NCBI GenBank assembly: GCA_021397835.1
Contig: JAJFZO010000889.1
Span: 5,828,001-5,892,000 of the forward strand
Source of the DNA: Moringa oleifera
Taxonomy: Eukaryota > Streptophyta > Magnoliopsida > Brassicales > Moringaceae
DNA: 64,000 nt
Direction: 5' to 3'
Made by a program: the position numbers and the translations under genes. Below the pieces are notes generated by a model that saw only the letters and a program-made list of their open reading frames with translations, ran no database searches and was not told the origin of the DNA. Below are positions 14,130 through 26,264 of this stretch, piece after piece; position 1 is the first letter of the stretch; every line of letters starts with the position of its first letter.

Positions 14130-14867
14130 ATGGCACAGCCGGAAAGAACAACTGGTAAGGTGAACTGGTTCAGCGATGTGAAGGGGTTCGGGTTCATAAC
14201 GCCCGATGATGGCGGCGAGGAGCTCTTCGTTCATCAGTCTTCAATCAAATCGGACGGCTACCGTAGTCTCACGGAGGGCGAGTCCGTTGAGTTCACTGTT
14301 TCGCAGGGCAACGGCGGCAAGACTCAAGCCGTCGACGTCACTGCCCCCGGCGGATCCGCCATCAACAAGAAGAACAATAGCTTTCGCGGAGGCTGGAAAG
14401 GCCCTGACAGGCGCAACGCCAGCGGCTACGGAGGTGGCGATGGTGGGGTTGGATGCTACAATTGCGGCGACGTGGGTCACTTGGCTCGGGATTGCTATAA
14501 CAACGGTGACAATAATTATAACAATAATAATAGCCATGCTGGTGGGGGTGATGGCTGTTATGTTTGTGGTGATTTTGGGCACTTTGCAAGAGACTGCAAG
14601 CGGAACAATGGCGGTGGCGGGGGTGGAGGTGGAGTTGGAGGTGGAGGTGGACCGTGCTATAACTGTCAGCAGTATGGGCACTTGGCTAGGGATTGCCATA
14701 ATGGAAGAGCAGGCGGAGGTGGCAGTGCCAGTGGTGGTGCTTGCTATGAGTGTGGGGAGTATGGGCACCTGGCCAGGAACTGTGATCGTAGAGGAGGTGG
14801 AGGCGGTAATTGCTTTCACTGTGGCAAGCCAGGGCATTTCGCCAGAGAGTGTCCTACAGCATCTTGA
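14130..14867 (+). CDS. CSP1-like: Cold-shock-domain, CCHC zinc-finger glycine-rich protein
   Basis: Intronless gene for 245 residues. Known family role: RNA chaperones that melt nucleic-acid secondary structure and support cold and freezing tolerance, acting in nucleus and cytoplasm. Seen: a cold-shock domain at about residues 8-76 with the two RNA-contact motifs KGFGFI (18-23) and LFVHQS (32-37), then a Gly-rich region holding five CCHC knuckles of the form C-x2-C-x4-H-x4-C at 109-122, 143-156, 176-189, 205-218 and 228-241. Asn-rich and Gly-rich spacers vary in length. The start gives the typical N-terminus just before the cold-shock domain. The high GC and repeat content creates long open frames in the other frames and on the other strand, which I treat as shadows. 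Likely counterpart of Arabidopsis CSP1/CSP3. Confidence 0.95.
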   Translation: MAQPERTTGKVNWFSDVKGFGFITPDDGGEELFVHQSSIKSDGYRSLTEGESVEFTVSQGNGGKTQAVDVTAPGGSAINKKNNSFRGGWKGPDRRNASGYGGGDGGVGCYNCGDVGHLARDCYNNGDNNYNNNNSHAGGGDGCYVCGDFGHFARDCKRNNGGGGGGGGVGGGGGPCYNCQQYGHLARDCHNGRAGGGGSASGGACYECGEYGHLARNCDRRGGGGGNCFHCGKPGHFARECPTAS

Positions 14868-17721
14868 GGGGGGAAAAAAAAAAGGAAAAGAAATGAGAGT
14901 ACTAGTAAATATTCCTCATTTCTCTTTATCTTTGCCTTTTCTTTTCCTCTGGGGGACATGGGGTATTTTTTTTGTTTTTGGGGTTACAAGTGATCTACTG
15001 TTTGGTAAGGAATTTTATTCCTGTTTTTGATACATAGTGGTGGGTTGGGTCAGATAAGGATTTAGATTTTGGCTGCTTTTTGCCCCTAATTTTGTTATCT
15101 CTATTGTTGTCAATGACCTTGGCATTAGAATTTTGGTCGAGCAGTTTTATAGAATGAACTGATCCTTCTGCCTATGCTTAGGCCTGATGCAATGTGATTC
15201 CTTGAGGTTTGATATATTAAATTTACAATGCTAAGCTAACGTGAAGTCATGGGGAATTGCTGATGTTGTTCATTTGGACCTTGGATAACTTGTGCTTGGT
15301 TTAATATTTGTTTATAGGATTTTCTTTCTTGAATGGATAAATTAGTGTCATAATTATGCAGTATTCTTGTACATTTGTGTTATGGAGTTCTTTTTTTTTT
15401 TTTTTTTTTTTATAGCTGGATTAGATTAAAAGCTGGTTCCTTAATGTAATTTTATTTCTGAAGAACCATGTCTTTCTTTTTGTTCATCATTGTCACACTG
15501 TTGAAACAATTGCACTGGAAGATCATTTTAAATGACTGGCTCTTGCATATAGGTTGATGGTGAAGATAAAAGGTTAACATGTTTTCTAGTGCTTTTATTG
15601 CATCTGGCAGTCTTATCCATGAATCCATGTTTGTAGAGTTGGCAGGGTGAACTGGAATAGAATCGTATTGAATCAATTTGAAGTTGTAGCTTTTCCTGTT
15701 CAGAACATTTGAATATCTTGGTTCGCAAGTATTGGATTCTGGATGCCTTCAAATTGAGAGTTGTATGCTCCCATTCGGACCTTGGTCCACAGAACCGATT
15801 TGATATCTCACAGCTTGCTAATATCGGAATGCCCCTACATATGAGAGATTTGTTATATTGTTTATAATTTCTGGTGGCATAGACCTTCTACTAAAACTGA
15901 GTTTATGTGTGATCATTGTCCTTATCCATTTTGATAGTTTGCTTTGTTAATTAACTGCTATATAGTTCTAGTTGGGAACATGCGAGGTCAACTGATCCTA
16001 ATGGAAAAGTAAATTTTGCAAGGTGACTACCTTTTGGTTGATTTTAAGCAGATCCTTTTAGTGTTGGCTTAAGGGTTATTTTGTTCCTCTCGTGCTAAAC
16101 TGGGTTTACGGCCTTTCACTAGTGCTGGACTTCCACTCCTAAGTTTGCTCCGATTAATTACCTTTCTTTTGGTTGATAGTGGCCTGCTACCGCCGAGGTT
16201 GGTAGATCAGCACTTTCACCTGGTTGTGCTTGATTTCATTGAAGGTCCGTGATGAATGCATTTTTTGGATTTGAGCAGGTGGAATTTAATGTTTAGTAGT
16301 TTATTCTTGGGTTTATTGAACTGTGATTGCTGAATAATGATCGATTTAGTTGGGACAGAGCTTTAGTGAACTCTGTTCTGTGTTGTTATTGATGACGGGA
16401 AACATTGAATGGAAGAGGGTGTTTGCAACAAATATGTGCTGATGGTTGTTATGTTGGCACTTTATTAAGTATATCAGTTACAATATATTAAAATTCTGTT
16501 ATGGATTGAAGTGGTTGTAATATTTGTAGCCTTTTGGGTGGAATGAATGAAGTATTGACTGATGAGGTGGAGAATTTGTGTCCTTTCTATTTGTTATTAC
16601 TTTGTATGCTGTTGCACCGAATTGCTTACTCTGTTTGTAGTTCCATGCTCTTGGATTGGCAAAATGTTACCTTTGCTAGATGCTATTATATATCAACATA
16701 AGCTATATGCAATATTAGATTATATAGGAGACTAATATGCTGTAGCTCATGTTATAACAGGAACATTGCAGCAAGGTATGGCACACCTTGGCCCAAGCGC
16801 ATAAAGCTGGGTATTGCTCATCTCTGCCTATTTGGCTGCATTGGGATCCTTGAAGCAAGTCTTGTTGAATGTAAGCAAAACATTAGTTATCTGCTGGAAG
16901 ATCTTAGTTTGTAGCTGTGGTGAGAGCAGTGAGCAGACCCTCTGTTTAATTCCTCTTTACTAGTGTTATAAGAAAAATTAAGAAAGGCAATACTTGTCAA
17001 ACTTGATTGTCGTCTTGAAATTTGGACTAATATTTGAACGGAATCTGACATGATTAATGACAATTCTATCATCTTTGGTGTAGAATGGAGAGCCCAACAG
17101 AAGTAAGAGCCTTTTCAACTCTGTAAGGGTCAAGTTGCATTTGTATAATTTACTATCAACTTGTTCTTCGTCCAAACCGACCGTATTATCAGTGATGTTT
17201 CAGATGTTGACTGCATAAAATTCTGAACGCCGTAGTAAATCAGTAGGGACAAAATCGCCCCCCCTTTTGGCACCATTGCCCGAGGGAGTCTTAAACCCTG
17301 AGCCATCGGCCACCCTTGCATCCTTCTAAAGGCCCTGCATCTATTTTTCTTTAGATTATCAAAATGGGTTCACTATGTGGGTCGGTATTCTTAACATTTA
17401 AGGATATATGACCTTGTTTTTTGAATATTTCCGAATAAGAAAGAGTATTTTAGAGTGTTAGAAAATTAGATACTGCAGCCGACTTTAACTGTCGCGGTGT
17501 GGGCATTGGGTGACGTGCAGTGACCAACGTGGGTCCTTACTCTAAACTCTGCATAATAAGATACGCACATGCTGCCCATTACATCACTCTATAAATACAC
17601 TGTTTCCATCTCCTCCTCATTAATCTTTCTTACAAGAGCAAGAGCAAGAGGAGGAGGAGCAAAAGCACTAGCAAGCCCCTGTTCAAGACTGATAATCCCT
17701 TGAGCTCTTCCTTTCATCTCA
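14868..17721. other. CSP 3' region and TLP1 promoter
   Basis: About 2.8 kb without a recognisable coding gene. The first kilobase is T-rich with a 22-base T run near 15390 and may include the CSP 3' UTR. A short GC-richer patch at about 17220-17340 includes a run of seven C. The last 150 bases are the TLP1 promoter with a TATA box and a purine-rich AGAGC/GAGGAG leader. Confidence 0.5.
17590..17597 (+). promoter_or_regulatory. TATA box of the first thaumatin-like gene
   Basis: TATAAATA, 125 bases before the start codon, placing transcription start near 17622 and a leader of about 100 bases. Confidence 0.6.
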
Positions 17722-19088
17722 ATGGCTCCTGCTCATCAACTCTGTATCATGATTGTTGTTCTTTTTCTTCTTCAATTACTTCAAGGTACAAAGCCTTCTT
17801 CTGTTTTCCCTGTTTTTACGTGCTTGAATGGCGGTTTATTCTTGCTTCTAATGACTTCTGTATGTTGCAGGTGCTTATTCGTCGACATTCACAATCATAA
17901 ACGGATGCAGCCACACTGTTTGGCCAGGCTTGCTTTCCGGAGCTGGAACGGCGCAGCTTCCTATCACCGGCTTTGTTCTTCAACCAGGCGAATCAACTTC
18001 AGTTTCTATACCAGCCTCCTGGTCAGGCCGTATATGGGGACGCACCTTCTGCACCCAAGATGCTACGGGAAAGTTCTCTTGCCTCAGCGGTGACTGTGGC
18101 TCTCCCACTCTGGAATGCTCCGGAGGCGGTGCAGCTCCACCGACCACCCTCGCAGAGTTCACATTGAATGGCGCTGGTGGACTCGACTTCTACGATGTCA
18201 GCCTCGTCGATGGGTATAACCTGCCCATGATGGTGACACCGCAGGGCGACAGCGGAGGAGGGAACTGCACCTCAACAGGCTGTGTCGTGGACTTGAACAG
18301 TGCCTGTCCTACTGAGCTTAAGGTTGTTGATGAAGGAGTAAGCGTGGCATGCAAAAGTGCCTGCGATGCATTCGGGGATCCACAGTACTGCTGCAGCGGC
18401 GCTTATGCCAGCCCAGATACGTGCAAGCCCAGCTCTTACTCTCAGCTGTTCAAGAACGCCTGCCCTCGCGCTTACAGCTACGCCTACGACGACGGCACCA
18501 GCACCTTCACTTGCGCCGGCGCTGATTACATCATCACCTTCTGCCCTGCTCCTTCCACCAGGTAAACTTCTTTTACTAGCAGAATTTCATCTTCTTCTTA
18601 CGATTCCTTCAACTTTCTCTCGTTAAAAAGACGAAAAGATTGCTTGATTGTAGGCAAAGCCATGATTACTTCCTTTCCTTCTACCTTTTTTTCCCCCCCT
18701 TTTCTTGTTGAGGTTTTTGGGGCTTATTAGGTCGGTGGAGAGTCACATGGAGGACCATATGGCTTGCACGTTCTTCATACACATAAAAAAATGTTTTTTT
18801 TTTTTTTTTTTGCATGTACTGAACTCTGATAAGAATCCTTCACCGACCTCCATGAACAAATGTCTTTCTTGATCTCTTTGTTTCTCATTTGGGTAATTTT
18901 AGTTCTGACTAATATTTTCTGGGTGCAGTGTCAAGTCCTCCTCCAAGGGGCCACGGCCGGAGGCCCTTGCCGTAGAGTTTTCCGCCGGCTGTCGTGATGT
19001 GTCATTGCCAACCGTCATGGGGCTTGGTTTGACCATTTTAGCTGCAACTTGGCTTGTTGCAACTCTTTTGACAACGCCAACCTACTAA
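17722..19088 (+). CDS. Thaumatin-like protein, GPI-anchored type (TLP1)
   Basis: Three exons: 17722-17785, 17871-18561, 18929-19088, closing to 304 residues. The family (PR-5) comprises secreted, disulphide-rich beta-barrel proteins linked to defence and wall glucans. Seen: a hydrophobic signal peptide in residues 1-22 cut by the first intron; the thaumatin start TFTIINGCSHTVWPG; the acidic-cleft region with SGRIWGRTFC, LAEFTL and DFYDVSLVDGYNLP; the CCSG and CPRAYSYAYDD motifs; and many cysteines (16 is normal for the large type). Exon 3 adds a Ser/Lys/Pro linker and a C-terminal hydrophobic stretch (TVMGLGLTILAATWLVATLL) ending in a short polar tail, the pattern of a GPI-anchor signal. Without exon 3, the frame would stop at once inside intron 2, giving a soluble form. 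Paralogue of the next gene on the same strand. Confidence 0.93.
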
Positions 19089-19750
19089 CATCACCTCCAA
19101 CTTTTCACCATTCTTCATCTGCCAGTGATTTTTCTCCTTTTCTAGGGAGTGGAGACAACCTGGACTTCCGGTGGGTCCATTCCTTTCAGGCAATTTGTAG
19201 CTTGGAAGAGACTTAAAAGGACGGCCCAACTAGCTCTAATGGTCCAACCATCAAGTTGAAGCCTCACTCATCCAATCTCCTCTCTCTCTCTCTCTCTTCT
19301 ACAACTCGAAGAAGAATCCTTCGATCTTGTCATCGTTTTCTTTTTCTTTTTCTTTCCTTTTCGGGTTTTTTTAATGAAGAATCAAGTTGACGATGGATGC
19401 GGTAGCATTACACCAGCAGTCGCATTTCCTGATTCAGAGGGGGACAGCATACGTGAGCAGTTGCAGGCACTAGGAAGCTTTGTGTTTGTCTTCGTTTTTA
19501 AAATAGTTTTAAGTCAGTGAAAGCTGGTGGAGGAGAATGAGTTGGATTTTATGTAAATTGCTGTAACTGCCGCCTACTAACGCCAACAAGATGACCAGTG
19601 CATGATTCATGCTCTTCCCCCTTTTAATCTTTATTCCTGTTGTCAATGCTTCGTGACGCCATTGTTTCATATTTCTCTGTTAACCATTGATGATGATGTT
19701 TGATTATAATTAACTTGAAAAGGACTTAATCAATTAAGAGAATCATTTGA

Positions 19751-19868
19751 TCAATTTCAATTACATTTTGGGCTCTCCAGACAATAAGCTCAATTCCCAC
19801 AAAACTCATAATCAATTTCTGTAACATTTTGGGTTCTCAGACAACAAGCTCAGTTACAGCAAAACACA
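19751..19868. repeat. Tandem duplication, two copies of about 60 bp
   Basis: The segment beginning TCAATTTC and containing CATTTTGGG-(T/C)TCT-CAGACAA-AAGCTCA is repeated once with a period of about 61 bases (19751-19810 and 19812-19868). The copies differ at roughly one base in six, so the duplication is not recent. Confidence 0.75.
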
Positions 19869-22800
19869 CCCAGTCAAAGCCTCTTCATGAAATTCAGACA
19901 GGATTATGTCTTTCTAACAACTAATCTGAAATAATAAAAACTGTATAATTAACTGTATTATCGTTAATCTAAAACATGGTGTTTCTTTTGGAAGATTTAC
20001 TGATTTGAGTTTATGTTGATAATTTGTGAAACATTGAAGAATATTATTCTTTTTTAATTTTTTAAAAAAATTTATTAATATTTTTTTAGAAAATTGATAC
20101 AATTTAAATTAACAAAAAATTGAAGATATACATGATTAATATAATATTTATATCTCAGCGTATAATTAATGGGTAATGTTGATATATGCCCACGTTTTTC
20201 TATACGTAATGGGTATTACAATCAACTAGGTCGGTCCAATTGCATCCAATTGCGATGCCAAGGATTCTTCACTTTCCATTCCAATTGGTCCCCGTCTGAA
20301 GCCTGTTGGGTTCCAATCTCAGCCAGGCCAGTTTCCATCCTATGATAGTGTTCCAATAGACAATGTGAACATCAAGGTGCACAAGGGAAAATCAGTCTGA
20401 TTCAAAAGATTACTCTGTTAAATAAAAGAAAATAAATGACCCAAGCTTGTTAACAAGGAGAATCAGATAGCTTACTTGTAACTACGAAGTTCTTCTGTTT
20501 GACTCTCTGTCTGAGCAAATCCATTCCTGTCAAGTTCTTACACGCATGAATGCGTTGTCACGTTGAACTTATAGCTTATAGACATAGCAGCCTTTATCTC
20601 TATGCACCGCCTGACCAAGTTTTCTTAAACATCTTCAACTTTCTGTCATGTCTGCAGCCGAACGTGTCGGTCTGAAAAAAAAATAATAATAGTTGGAAAA
20701 TTGCTAGATAAGAGCACTGGTAAACCCACTTATTGAACTTTCTTTATAAAAAAGCTGTGATTTATAGCATATAGTCTATGTATGGGGGTTGCAGGGACGC
20801 CTGTTAGTGAGGTATAAAGCTTGTTTTACACCTCAGACAGGCTGACCAAACTTGGAACCAGCAGCCTACAACCCACAAAAAAGCCTCCCAAGTTTCAGGG
20901 CATTAATCAGACCAATGTCTGAAACCTAGAAAAGAAAATTGAAGTTGGTGACATGAGATCCATCCATTTAATTTCCATCATTCCATTTGTCTTTTGTTCT
21001 CTATGCATTCTATTGAAGGATACCCAACTCATAATAATCTTTGAAAAATAATCAAGATTATTAATAGCCACTAGGGTAATGACCTTAATTTAATCTTTTT
21101 ATACAATAGACTAGGAATTAATTAAGCTTAGCCGTGTTAACTTTATATCTTAAAATGGCTAATTGAAGCTGAGGCATGCATGGTTGCTTTTGAAGGTTTC
21201 CTTAATCATTCAATTAGTCCAAATTAAACAACTACGAGTCTCTATGATCCCAAAAGATTAGGTTAATTAGTGCACTAATTTTCTTGAATAAATCTTCTCA
21301 TTTCACCGATCCTTTGACTTAATTAAAGCAGCTGCATAGACAGTTTTAGGATGAATGAGGATAATAATCAAGACATGTTGGAATAAGAATTGAAAAGGAA
21401 GGAAATTAAAGGCACTTTGAGCAAACCATATCTTGATAAGGCAAACCCTTAAAGCTATATATTCATGCACTTTGCTTCATTCATCCTTGCTTTAACTCAT
21501 TACGTGAAAACTATGAGATTGTCTTAAAAACATCAACCCAAAAAATCAAAAGTATGCATGTCTTTGAGGTAAATTAACATTTTTTTTAATGATTTAATCT
21601 GTGCTGGCTTATTAAGAAGATTATAATATATGATAACTTAAATAAGATAAATGATTATGATGTATTTCATTTATTTTTTAATGCCATTTTAATATATTAA
21701 ATTATAAATATATATATATATATTAAAGTATATTTCATGTTAATATGATAAAACTTTAACATCTACCCTTTGAATATTTCTTCCTATGGGCATTTTCATG
21801 GTTACTAGTATATCATGAACCAAAGAAACAAAAGAAGAGAAGCCTTTTGGTTCTAAAAACAAAAGCAAAAGGCTTCAGAAACGGAGGAATCCGCGAAAAC
21901 CTTTTGGGAAAAGAAACAAACAAATGTTGCTATCAAAATGGCTATAGTGGGTATGACGCGAATCTTTAATAAAGAACCATAGAATGCAGAGAAGAAATGG
22001 AGAAAGGGAGATGATGCATATCGAAAAGGAAAAGAGTGAGAGAAGGGAGGGGGAAAAAAAAAAATTATCCAGATGTGGCTTTACACGGGATGAAGATGAA
22101 GGGCACCCAAGTCAATTGATGGAAGCACATGCACCCATCTTTACAGGAAGAAAGCAAAAGAAGTATATTTATGTGGTGATCTCCTTATCGATCTGTTAAT
22201 GGAATTCTGATAAGTTTTACTCAGTTATCATGATATACTATTTTATGTTTCATGGGAAGACGAACAAACCATCTGGTGGGTATGTTGATTTTGAAGCTTT
22301 GATGTTTACTGGTATGAACTATAAACAAGTAGTGCGTATTAGTGGTTGAAATTTCAATGCGGCTTCCATGTTCGTAGAAATGCCTTAAAGTAACAGTCAG
22401 ATATACTCTGTGCTTTGCTTTCACTGCTTTGCCACTAAATCATTACCTGAATATTACTCCTGTCACATCTGAAACAGTATAATTTCAGATTGTTTCTTTT
22501 CAACTCACTTGCCTTTGGCTGTTAGCACAGATCCATACACATGTTCACAGGGTCCCTTACGTGGGTTTGTGGGTCAGATTTTGGTATTGTGTTACCTCAA
22601 AGAGAAATTTTGATTCAAGCTCCAAAAGTCAGATTCATTGTTGGGTTTCTATATAATTTAATTTATATGATCCGAATTCAGTCATGTGCAGGTTATAATA
22701 TTTTGATATTCAAAATCATTGATAAAGATTGTGTCTTTACAAAGTATTCTGTTTTAATTTTTAACCTTCTATTACCATCAACATTAACATTGAAAAAAGA

Positions 22801-24543
22801 CAGCATGATTTTGTTCTGATTGAAAACTTACACAGAAAAACATTTCATAAGTTTAAAAATGTATCGAAATATATATTTATACACAATTCTAAATTTATTA
22901 GCTGAGCTTCAATGTTAATGGCATTATTGTGGATGCATACGGATGTTTTGTGTGGCAGAGGCATTATGGCTTGCAAAGCTAGACAAAGCTGCCTGCTTGG
23001 AGATAAAGGGATCCTAGAAGATACCAGAGGGACTGACTAAAACGATGGATGGAAACTACAGGGAGCAAATGGGAAATCCCATGTGCCTTTGTACAGAGAT
23101 TTTCTCATTTCTTTTTTTCCTTTTCGTGGCACAGAAACAGAGACTTCTTGCAGGTTTCAGACACCAACTCATTTGGAACTGCTGGCAGTGGAAACTCCAC
23201 CTTAACTTCAATCTTGAAACTAGTTCATAAATGTAGCAGACACAGAGACAAATACGTACCCTTCAGTTTTGAAGATCAGATATGTGTTTTGCCATTTGAG
23301 ATGACGATGAAAAGAGGACAGAAAATGTAACGTGGAAACTGAGGTTTCTCTTTAGGAAAGCAAAACCCATTTGTTTTCGGAAGTCACCTAAGTGCTGCGC
23401 CATGCAAGACCCATGTGATTGCTTCTTTTCTTTGTCCTTTCTATCTCCAGAGTCAAAGTTGCTTGACCCCTTTAACTTTACACGACTTGAAAAAGAGTGA
23501 GACCCTTGAACAACCAAATCTTTTCTCTCCCTCTTTTTCCCGGGAAATCTTTCTTTCTTTTCCTCCACTGTTATGGCTGCTTACCCTGTTGTCTTTCTTA
23601 CTACACTGGTGAATTGCCAGCAGCATTACATCAAACACAAGCCGGGCAGTACATCTCATCTACCTGTAGCCCTCATTTCACCATCTTTGAGACAACTATC
23701 TGAAGCTTGTGTCAGACAAGAACCATGCAAGAAAAAGGAAATAAAACCCATTAACGTCAGGAACCCAGTTGAAATAGCAGCTGTTTATACATCATCAATG
23801 GATTCTGGTCACATGTTCGTACACCCAACCACGATAACTCCATGTGATTTGCCTCCTCCGTCCAAGCAATCGGGCCTCCTAAACCCCACCCACCTAACGG
23901 GACCAGAGATAACGCCGTCCACCCATCCGGCCCACCCAGCCATGAACCACTCGATTACACTCCGCCGCTGACTAACGGTCGGCTCCAGGAAAGATTCTCT
24001 GTCGACTTTAAGTAACCATTATTATTTATTACCTGTTTTGAGGAATAATTAGATGGAGAATATGCTCTCATGGAAGGAGACCACCACTAACGACTAGTGG
24101 ACACGTGGAGCCTCATGCTCACCATGCGGGTCCCACTTATCATTTGTTTTCTCAAAGAAAGACCAAATTAAATAAATAAAACAGAATTATTTATTTTTAA
24201 AATAATAAAATTAAAATATATGGTAATCTCAAAAATATTAATAAATTTTACCTATATTGTTCAACAATCTTGACCTATGATCTGGGTATAGGAAATGTAA
24301 AATAAACGGTGCCGTTGTAGTCCTGGTTGAATGAAGAGCTTTGGTGCCTCGCAGACAACAAGACTGTGCTGGATATTTCTTAAAATAGCCAATGTTTCGT
24401 TGCCACGTTAACAGTATTATGAGGTTCTAGCTGGTTCGCAAACAGAAGATCGTTTTTTTTCTTTTTTTCTGTTTTTACGCAGGATGGAGAAAGAGGCGGT
24501 CACTCAGGTGGATTACAGTGCAAAACAGGAAGGGAGTTTTATT

Positions 24544-24551
24544 TATAAATA
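24544..24551 (+). promoter_or_regulatory. TATA box of the second thaumatin-like gene
   Basis: TATAAATA, 377 bases before the assigned start codon, implying a long leader of about 340 bases. The leader contains upstream ATGs, including a short one at 24676 ending in TAA at 24697-24699. Confidence 0.5.
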
Positions 24552-24920
24552 GAAGCAGAGAGGCTGTCGTTAGGATTCTCCACCACTGCTCAGTGACCTC
24601 ACTCTCCAATCCTCCTTCGTATCCACTCTTTCTCTCACAGTACAAAAGAACGACTGAGAAAGAGAGAGAAGGAAAATGGTGGAGTTTTATGGGTGGTAAT
24701 CCTCGGCATCACCTTCTTCATTCTGCTTCTCTCGCTGCCATCTACCATAGCAAGAAGCCCTGTCTTGGCTACTGTTCTTCTTTTTCTAATCGCCCAGGGA
24801 TGATGAACTATTACCAATTCTAGATTAATAGTAATAGTCTTACGTCCATCTATTCATCTCATTATTTCTCTCTGCGGTAATAAATTAAAGTTGAAAGACT
24901 CATTTTTCTGTGAAGAAGAG

Positions 24921-26264
24921 ATGCTGAATAAGCTGAATAAAAGTGGAAATTCCATGGGTATGTTGTCTTGCCTTCGCCATTCTTATGCTGTGCTCGTCAG
25001 CTTGCTTCTTCTCTTCATTTGTGAAGGTAAAGAAATTAAAATGGAATTCCGTCCAGTTCTACTATCTGGGTATTTCATAATTTCATCAATTGTAGGCTAA
25101 TTTGGTGAGTTATGATCAATAACTCTGTTTTTGCTCTGTTTTTGTTGCAGGTGTTACTGGTGCAACATTCACATTTGTTAACAAATGTGATTTCACGGTG
25201 TGGCCAGGGATTTTAGCTAGTGCTGGCAGCCCAAAGCTGGACAGTACAGGCTTTGAGCTCGAAAAGGACAGCTCGCGCTCCTTTCAAGCCCCGACCGGCT
25301 GGTCAGGGAGATTCTGGGGTCGAACCGGCTGCAATTTCGATGGCTCGGGGCACGGATCATGTGCCACCGGCGACTGCGGCTCCGGTCAGATTGAGTGCAA
25401 TGGAGCCGGAGCGTCACCCCCTGCTACCCTCGCTGAATTCACCCTCGGCTCGGGATCCCAAGATTTCTATGACGTCAGCCTCGTGGACGGCTACAATTTA
25501 CCGATGATCGTTGAAGGGAGCGGTGGCTCCGGGACGTGCACTACCACAGGATGCGTGACCGACCTCAACAGGAGGTGCCCGGCTGAGCTGAGAGCCCAGG
25601 GTGGTGCTGCTTGCAGAAGCGCCTGCGAGGCTTTCGGTGAACCGGAGTACTGTTGCAGCGGCGCTTTTAACACTCCGGCAACTTGCAAGCCTTCCATGTA
25701 CTCAGAGGTGTTCAAGTCGGCTTGTCCAAGGTCATATAGCTACGCTTACGACGACGCCTCGAGTACCTTCACGTGTAGCGGTGCTGATTATACCATCACA
25801 TTTTGCCCCAACTTTCCCAGGTATAATAAATACATATTCTCTTGCCTGTCTATCATCTTTCTCAAGATTATGATTTGGGTTACTGTTACTTCTCCATTGT
25901 TGATTCTATGGAGTTTCATCTGGGTCTGCCAAATTTTCAGACAGTAAGTGGGTTTTGTCCGGGATTCTTAGTGTACTATGAATTAATCATGTTGATTCTG
26001 CAGAGATGCAGGAAATGGCGTTTTCTTACGGAATTTGTTCTTGGGTGCAGCTTAAAATCTTCGAGGGATTTGTCTCCAAAAACAACAGAGACAAGTGACG
26101 GGTCAGCATCAGATTCAGACTCAAAGCCTGTACAGGCGGCTTCATTTGCAAGTTCATGGCTGGCGAATTTGGCCATAGGAGACTCCACAAGGACCCACCC
26201 TTCCCTTCTTCTCCAATCTGCTCTTATCCTCCCTCTCTCTCTCATCTTCTTCTTGAACTTGTAG
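24921..26264 (+). CDS. Thaumatin-like protein, GPI-anchored type (TLP2)
   Basis: Three exons: 24921-25026, 25151-25820, 26051-26264, closing to 329 residues. Fold and role as for TLP1, its tandem paralogue about 5.8 kb upstream, with the same intron positions and phases. The signal peptide is preceded by a polar stretch; internal Met12 or Met14 (24954, 24960) could be the true start. Seen: TFTFVNKCDFTVWPG, the SGRFWGRTGC loop, DFYDVSLVDGYNLP, CCSG and CPRSYSYAYDD. Exon 3 codes a Ser/Asp-rich linker and a C-terminal hydrophobic tail (LILPLSLIFFLNL), a GPI-anchor signal. Intron 2 has an earlier CAG at 26001-26003; using it would give a short alternative tail of 17 codons before a stop. The linker and tail share little with TLP1, so the anchoring region has diverged faster than the barrel. 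Confidence 0.92.

Larger units (their letters stand above)
19089..24920. other. Long intergenic region between the two thaumatin-like genes
   Basis: About 5.8 kb with only short, unremarkable open frames (the longest, 132 codons at about 23573, resembles nothing I know). It holds a (TC)8 repeat at 19281-19296, a tandem duplication at 19751-19868, AT-rich patches at about 19910-20170, 21590-21770 and 24160-24270, and the TLP2 promoter and leader from about 24540. No RNA gene or transposase is recognised. Confidence 0.5.

Noticed and set aside
14241..14837. 198-codon minus-strand frame opposite CSP
   Set aside because: Thr/Ile/Val-rich antisense of glycine and zinc-knuckle codons; low-complexity artefact.
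14206..15030. 274-codon plus-strand frame overlapping CSP
   Set aside because: It is the +1 shadow of the GC- and Gly-rich CSP gene; the cold-shock and CCHC motifs are all in the other frame.
17220..17340. GC-richer patch with a run of seven C
   Set aside because: Checked for tRNA-like and coding content on both strands; nothing consistent found.
23573..23971. 132-codon frame upstream of TLP2
   Set aside because: Starts with a plausible ATG but the translation has no hydrophobic leader, domain or codon pattern, and no splice-linked neighbours.
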